6,081 nt of DNA from an uncultured bacterium (GTDB lineage: Bacteria > Planctomycetota > UBA1135 > UBA2386): NCBI GenBank assembly GCA_938003515.1, contig CALKYL010000133.1, positions 1 through 6,081 of the forward strand, written 5' to 3'. Position 1 is the stretch's first letter; the number at the start of each line of letters is the position of its first letter. The translations under genes and the position numbers were made by a program. This document shows, in pieces, positions 1-3,480 of this stretch. The notes below the pieces were generated by a model. That model did not search any database. It was not told the DNA's origin and was given only the letters and a program-made list of their open reading frames with translations.

Positions 1-47
1 GAGATATATCAGTGTGACTGGAGTTCAGACGTGTGCTCTTCCGATCT
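1..47 (+). other. Illumina TruSeq/P7 adapter contamination at contig end
   Basis: Positions 14-47 match the 34-base TruSeq read-2 adapter, which begins GTGACTGGAGTTC and ends GCTCTTCCGATCT. It is preceded by GAGAT at 1-5, the last bases of the P7 flow-cell primer, and an 8-base index ATATCAGT at 6-13. The order P7 end, index, adapter is exactly that of a library molecule, so these bases are synthetic and were not trimmed before assembly. Genomic sequence starts at about position 48. Any open frame that reads through here begins with the tell-tale translation CSSDL and should be clipped. The local composition is also less GC-rich than everything downstream. Confidence 0.98.
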
Positions 48-264
48 GTTCTCGGGGCTGCTCTACGTGCGCGGCAACCTGGTCGTGCGCGAACCCTGCG
101 AGCTGCAGGGCGCCGTCGTGGTCACCGGCTCGGTCACGGTGCAGGGCGCGAGCGACTACGCGACGTTGACCTACGACGAAGGCGTGCTCGAGAGCCTACG
201 CCAGGAGATCGGCACCTACCGCCTGTCGAGCGCGATGTCGCGGCCGTTCGCCGAGGACAACTAG
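48..264 (+). CDS. 3' fragment of a beta-rich, pilus-assembly-like protein (5' truncated)
   Basis: The reading frame is open from the end of the adapter to the TAG at 262-264 and gives about 72 native C-terminal residues; the true start lies off the contig. The peptide runs LYVRGNLVV, then GAVVVTGSVTVQG, then YDEGVLESLRQEIGTYRLSS. Alternating short valine-rich strands with Gly turns, followed by a TYD..VLE.LR helix, resemble the C-terminal ends of PilX-associated/DUF7305-type beta-helical proteins encoded with type IV pilus or pseudopilus genes. That family link is from memory of the pattern, not a search. In this picture the protein would be an envelope or pilus-associated component. The fragment is convergent with the lipoprotein gene that ends at 323. 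An open frame beginning at a GTG at 31 includes adapter-derived codons, so that start is artificial. Being coding is well supported by frame and codon use; the function is tentative. Confidence 0.7.
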
Positions 265-305
265 GGCGGACCGCCGACCGGTCGCCCGCGCGCGTACGCG
301 TGCGC
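264..305. terminator. GC-rich inverted repeats between convergent genes, possible terminator
   Basis: The 58-base gap between two convergent stop codons contains GGGCG (264-268) pairing with CGCCC (283-287) around the palindrome GACCGGTC (276-283). A second near-palindrome of nine pairs is centred at 295/296 (CGCGCGTACGCGTGCG). The location is right for a bidirectional terminator. There is no T-tract on either strand and the second element has no proper loop, so this is a weak call. Confidence 0.25.
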
Positions 306-322
306 GGCGGCCACCCGCCGGC

Positions 323-1279
323 TCACCTCGCGCCGGCGCTCCCCCCGGATCCGCGCCGCGCCGACAGGAGCCGCAAGGAGAACTCGAGGTCGGGCCGCGT
401 CGGGTGGCGCGCCGTGGCGCCGAGCACGCCGCCCCCGAGCGCGAACGGCGGCGAAGGGTCGGCGACGAACAGGTCGACGTGGAGCGCCGGCTCGTCGTTG
501 ACGTACAGCGAGATCGGCAGCCGCCAGGTCGCGACCGGGACGCCGGGCACCGGCGACGCCGCCTTTCGCACGGCCTGGAAGCGCGGCCGCAGCACGACCT
601 TCGCGCCGAGGTTCTTCACGACCGACCAGAGCGACGGCCGCTCGACGACCTCCCACAAGAGCGGCGACAGGACGTCGTCGTGCTGCACGATCTGCAGCAG
701 CGCGACCGCGCTGACCGTGGCCTCGGCGAGGGGACGCACGTCGAGCCGGCCGGCGTCGGCGCCGCCAGCGGCGGGCGCCTTGCGCCAGCGCCGGCCGTCG
801 CCGTGCACGAGCGCGCAGGCGTCGGCGATGCCGCGCGCGAGGAAGTCGCGCGGCAGGAGCGGCGAGGTCTCGCCGAGCACGTCGCCGCGTTCGTCCATGA
901 CGGTCGCGCGCACGCGGCATCGGCGGGACGCGAAGCGCTGCAGCGCGCCGTTGATGCGCAGCTCCCAGTCGACGGCGCCCAGCGCGCGGCCCGCGTCGTC
1001 CGCGGGCTCCGGTTCGAGCACCTCGAGCCGCAGGAGCCAGTGGCGCACGTCGCCGTCGCGTAGCACCCGCAGCCCGTAGAGCGCCTCGTCGCCCGCGCGC
1101 CAGGCGCGGTCGTCGGCGCGCGGGTCGAAGCCCTGCAGCAGGCGGGCGGGCGCGGGGAAGTCGGCGGCCGGCGCGGGGCGGTCCGCGCCGTCGAGGGCGA
1201 CCTCGGGGGCCGGCGACGCGCGGCACGCGGCCAGCGCGAGCGCACAGGCGAGGCAGGAGATCGGGCGCGCGACGGCCAT
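323..1279 (-). CDS. Predicted lipoprotein of unknown function
   Basis: The ATG at 1279 gives 318 residues. I chose it because the protein then opens with a compact lipoprotein signal: MAVARPISCLACALA, then the lipobox LAAC with the modified cysteine at residue 19, followed by RASPAPE. An in-frame GTG at 1321 would add 14 residues (MLPWDDRGHAVPVR) in front of the signal and is less likely. The mature part starts with a Pro/Ala-rich linker (about 20-45). It continues as a mixed alpha/beta soluble domain with segments such as HWLLRLEVLEPEP, DWELRINGALQRF, and an aromatic/valine-rich part with LLWEVVERPSLWSVV. The C-terminal part is strand-rich (TWRLPISLYVNDEPALHVDLFV) and could form an extracytoplasmic binding or scaffold domain. 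No catalytic motif or family was recognised. It lies 84 bp downstream of the secreted protein gene on the same strand and could share its transcript, though a hairpin lies between them. No clear Shine-Dalgarno sequence precedes either start. Confidence 0.8.
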   Translation of the reverse strand: MAVARPISCLACALALAACRASPAPEVALDGADRPAPAADFPAPARLLQGFDPRADDRAWRAGDEALYGLRVLRDGDVRHWLLRLEVLEPEPADDAGRALGAVDWELRINGALQRFASRRCRVRATVMDERGDVLGETSPLLPRDFLARGIADACALVHGDGRRWRKAPAAGGADAGRLDVRPLAEATVSAVALLQIVQHDDVLSPLLWEVVERPSLWSVVKNLGAKVVLRPRFQAVRKAASPVPGVPVATWRLPISLYVNDEPALHVDLFVADPSPPFALGGGVLGATARHPTRPDLEFSLRLLSARRGSGGSAGAR

Positions 1280-1321
1280 GCGGACGGGGACCGCGTGACC
1301 GCGGTCGTCCCACGGTAGCAC

Positions 1322-1338
1322 GCGGGCGGGCCGCCCGC
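1322..1338. terminator. Perfect GC-only inverted repeat between the two minus-strand genes
   Basis: GCGGGCGG (1322-1329) and CCGCCCGC (1331-1338) are exact reverse complements around one base. In RNA this would fold as a 7-bp all-GC stem with a 3-base loop. On the minus strand it begins about 26 bases after the stop codon of the secreted protein gene and just before the possible GTG start of the lipoprotein gene. That position suits a terminator or attenuator that reduces read-through into the lipoprotein gene. No U-tract follows, so a protein-binding palindrome is an equally possible reading. Confidence 0.4.
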
Positions 1339-1363
1339 ATGGCCAGGGGTCACGGCGCGGCCG

Positions 1364-2578
1364 TCAGAAGCCGCCGACCGTGATGGTCTGGAAGCGCGAG
1401 AACGCGAAGCCCCCCGGCAGCGACGAGCAGAACACGAAGTTCTGGTTGTGCAGGAAGATGCCGACGGGCACCGCCGCGAGGGACAGCGGCAGGAAGATGT
1501 TGCCGGCTGCGTCGGCGGGGCCCCCGAGCGCGAGCACCAGCGTCGCGCTGAGCGTCAGGCCGAGCGGACACGACGGCGTCGTCGGGAACGGCGCGGGCGC
1601 GGTGACGGCGTCGAACGCGAACACCACGAACCCCGCCCCGGGGATGTGGCCGCCCGAACCGACGGAGAACGCCCCGTTGCCGGTGCTCATCACGCTGGTG
1701 ACGAACGCGGTCGGGCCGGTGCTGATGCCGGGGCAGCCTTCGCATCCGGGCAAAGGCGGGATCTCCGCGGGGTGGTTCACGAACGCGACGCCCTCACCGG
1801 GCGGGCCGGACGGGAACGGCGCCCCGGCGGGGTCCATCGCGTCGACGATCAGTCCGCCGCCGGCGATGTAGAGCGGCCGCAGGCCGGCCGGGTTGAGCGT
1901 GCCGAGCTTGTCGATGGCGAGGTCTCCGGGCGGGCCGGGCACCGGCCCGAGCGGCAGCATCGGCGGCCCGAGCGGCACGCCGCCGGGCAGGAAGTTGTGC
2001 AGGAAGAACCCGATGTCGACCGCCCACAACGAGCCGGTCGCCCCGTCCCACTCGAGCCCGGCGACGGGCGCGCCGGGGAACGGCAGCGGGAACGGCGGCA
2101 CGAGGATCGGCAGGCCGGGCGCGGGCGCCACGCCGACGACGACGCCGGGGATGCTGCACAGGTACATGATCGGGCCGGTCGCCGGCAGACCGATCGGATC
2201 GAGCGCGATGCCCGTCACCGGGCCGCCGATCATGCCGAGGATCGGCGCGGGGATCGGGATCGGCGGCGGCACCGGGCCGAGCGGCGCGAGCGACGGTGTC
2301 GGCATCGCCGCGAGCGTCGCGCCGTCGGTGTACCAGTGCAGGCCGACGACGTTGTCGAACGTGCTGTCGCCGGGCATGGGGAAGAGGATCGGCGGCGGCG
2401 GCAGGATCGGCGCGGTCGGGTAGACCGCGGCCGGGGGGTTGGGGCCCGGCAGCAGCGCGGTCGGTGGCTGCAGCTCGAGCATCGTCGAGGCGATCGGATC
2501 GTAGACGGCGAGTCGCTGGCCGAAGACGGCGGCGGTCGTGAGCCACAGAGCGGCGACGACCGGGAGGAAGGTGCGCAT
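1364..2578 (-). CDS. Secreted Pro/Gly-rich protein with propeller-like segments
   Basis: The ATG at 2578 gives 404 residues. It follows a good ribosome binding site (GAGG, five bases upstream) and opens with a classic signal peptide: MRTFLPVVAALWLTTAAV, with likely cleavage after VFG at residue 20 before Gln21. A longer in-frame start at 2647 would bury this signal, so it is rejected. The mature protein is strikingly rich in Pro, Gly, Ala and Leu, with runs such as PPPPILFPMPG (about 60-70), GPVPPPIPIPAPILG (about 101-115) and PPFPLPFPGAPVAG. These are interspersed with short strand motifs (VVGLHWYTDG, VTGIALDPIG, VAGLEWDGATGSLWAVDIG, LYIAGGGLIVDAMDPAG) reminiscent of NHL/SMP-30-type propeller blades. 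Cysteines occur in LCSIPG, CEGCPG, SCPLG and FCSSLPGG and may form disulfides. The C-terminus contains QNFVFCSSLPGGFAFS followed by a Thr/Val/Gly strand. The protein is presumably exported. The function is unknown; a propeller fold is inference only. Confidence 0.85.
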   Translation of the reverse strand: MRTFLPVVAALWLTTAAVFGQRLAVYDPIASTMLELQPPTALLPGPNPPAAVYPTAPILPPPPILFPMPGDSTFDNVVGLHWYTDGATLAAMPTPSLAPLGPVPPPIPIPAPILGMIGGPVTGIALDPIGLPATGPIMYLCSIPGVVVGVAPAPGLPILVPPFPLPFPGAPVAGLEWDGATGSLWAVDIGFFLHNFLPGGVPLGPPMLPLGPVPGPPGDLAIDKLGTLNPAGLRPLYIAGGGLIVDAMDPAGAPFPSGPPGEGVAFVNHPAEIPPLPGCEGCPGISTGPTAFVTSVMSTGNGAFSVGSGGHIPGAGFVVFAFDAVTAPAPFPTTPSCPLGLTLSATLVLALGGPADAAGNIFLPLSLAAVPVGIFLHNQNFVFCSSLPGGFAFSRFQTITVGGF

Positions 2579-2583
2579 GGCAT

Positions 2584-2587
2584 CCTC
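2584..2587 (-). promoter_or_regulatory. Shine-Dalgarno site of the secreted protein gene
   Basis: On the minus strand the sequence reads GAGG, then five bases, then ATG at 2578. This spacing is appropriate for ribosome binding and supports the signal-peptide start over the longer frame that begins at 2647. It is the clearest ribosome binding site in the window; the other starts have weak or no match. Confidence 0.6.
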
Positions 2588-2675
2588 GTGGTGCAGGGTT
2601 GCGGAGGCGAAGGCCCCGGAGGCGATGGGGCGGGCTCCGACGGCCAAGGACCCGAGCCCGACGTCCGCACGCGCA

Positions 2676-2681
2676 ATTGTA
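2676..2681 (-). promoter_or_regulatory. Candidate -10 element (TACAAT) for the secreted protein gene
   Basis: Read on the minus strand the bases are TACAAT, five of six matching the housekeeping consensus TATAAT. They sit in a short AT-containing island (GCAATTGTACGAA) in otherwise extremely GC-rich DNA. Transcription from here would give a leader of about 90 bases before the ATG at 2578. The position 17 bases upstream reads CGGCGG, so no -35 match is visible, which makes this a low-confidence call. The same island overlaps the palindrome CAATTG (2674-2679). Confidence 0.3.
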
Positions 2682-2774
2682 CGAAGCGCGGCGCCGCCCC
2701 GCCGGCGACGACGCCGCCGGGCCGATCCGCCGAGAATCCGCGTGCGCCGGGCGCCCGCGGGGCCTTACGGCGAC

Positions 2775-3479
2775 ATGGGCACCTTCCTGCCGCTCTGCGC
2801 CCGGCTGCGCCCGCGCCCGCGGCGCGCGCCTTGCCGCGAACGGAACACCGTGCAGAATCGGGGCTTCCCGATCCGGGTGCCGTTCTTGGACGACAACACG
2901 CGCAATCTGGTCCACCGTGCCCTCGAGCAGGATCGCAGTGCGATCGACCTCTTGTTCCGGCGCTACCGGGACCGGCTGCGGGCGGCGCTGCGCAAGCTGA
3001 TCGGGCCGAAGTACCGCACGCTGCTCGCCGACAGCGAAGACGCGACCCACGACGCGATCCTGTCGGCCCTGCGGCGGCTGCACCAGTTCGAATACCGCGG
3101 CGAGGGCTCGTTCCTGGCCTGGCTGCTCAAGGGCGCCGAATACGAGATCATCCGCCGCATCCGCGCGCTCGAGACCAAGAAGCGTTCGGCGGCGGGCGGG
3201 CTGGTCGCGCTCGACGACGGCGGGGCCGCCGAGGTGCCCGCCAAGGACGCGACCCCGTCGCAGGTGCACGACGAGACCGAGCTGGCCGAGCGCATCCGCA
3301 CCGCCCTCCAGCAGCTGCCGGACCGCGAGCGCGAGATCATCGTGCTGCGTCGCTACCTCGAGCTCGACACCGCCGAGATCTGCGCCGAGATGGGACTGCC
3401 GACCGAGGGCGCCGTGCGGGCGCTCTTGTCCCGGGCCCAGGCGCGACTCGCGGGACTGCTGTCGCGACGGGACGCGTGA
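2775..3479 (+). CDS. ECF-like RNA polymerase sigma-70 family factor
   Basis: The protein redirects RNA polymerase to a specific promoter set. From the ATG at 2775 it has 234 residues. Sigma region 2 spans about 45-137: LVHRALEQDRSAIDLLFRRY, the core-binding DSEDATHDAILSAL segment (86-99), and GSFLAWLLKGAEYEIIRRIR with the DNA-contacting region 2.4. An acidic linker (about 147-169) follows. Region 4 spans about 169-229: LQQLPDREREIIVLRRY, then a helix-turn-helix around TAEICAEMGLPTEGAVRALLSRAQ. There is no sigma region 1.1 or 3, as in ECF factors. The start is uncertain: the first 35 residues are Arg/Pro-rich and outside the domain, and in-frame GTG codons at 2850 (209 residues) and 2877 (200 residues) fit the usual ECF length better. 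The stop at 3477-3479 is one base from the ATG of the kinase gene, so the two are very likely co-transcribed and translationally coupled. The adjacent kinase is the obvious candidate regulator, since no anti-sigma gene is seen. Confidence 0.9.
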   Translation: MGTFLPLCARLRPRPRRAPCRERNTVQNRGFPIRVPFLDDNTRNLVHRALEQDRSAIDLLFRRYRDRLRAALRKLIGPKYRTLLADSEDATHDAILSALRRLHQFEYRGEGSFLAWLLKGAEYEIIRRIRALETKKRSAAGGLVALDDGGAAEVPAKDATPSQVHDETELAERIRTALQQLPDREREIIVLRRYLELDTAEICAEMGLPTEGAVRALLSRAQARLAGLLSRRDA

Positions 3480-3480
3480 C

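Larger units (their letters stand above)
2579..2774. other. Divergent intergenic region
   Basis: This 196-base gap separates the divergently transcribed secreted protein gene and the sigma factor gene. It must carry the promoter of the minus-strand gene and possibly that of the sigma/kinase operon. Visible content is the AT-containing island at about 2673-2686 and an inverted repeat CCGGCG (2702-2707)/CGCCGG (2715-2720) with a 7-base loop. No small open frame with convincing codon use is seen. If the sigma factor starts at one of the internal GTG codons, the gap extends to 2849 or 2876. Confidence 0.5.

Noticed and set aside
31..47. Adapter-derived start of the first gene
   Set aside because: The GTG at 31 and the codons after it belong to the TruSeq adapter, so the first residues of that frame are synthetic and the gene is treated as 5' truncated.
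33..1079. Plus-strand frames across the lipoprotein gene (33-1079 and 404-1063)
   Set aside because: The minus-strand frame has a lipobox signal and balanced protein composition, while these are Arg-rich shadows; one even starts in the adapter.
261..1340. Alternative minus-strand frames over the lipoprotein gene (261-1340 and 616-1353)
   Set aside because: They are out of frame with the lipobox protein and give Arg/Ala- or Ser/Thr/Arg-rich low-complexity translations without any domain.
1380..2647. Short GC-rich near-repeats such as GGCGGCGGCA, considered as a tandem or CRISPR-like array
   Set aside because: Their spacing is irregular, no unit of 20-40 bases recurs, and they correspond to Pro/Gly codons of the secreted protein.
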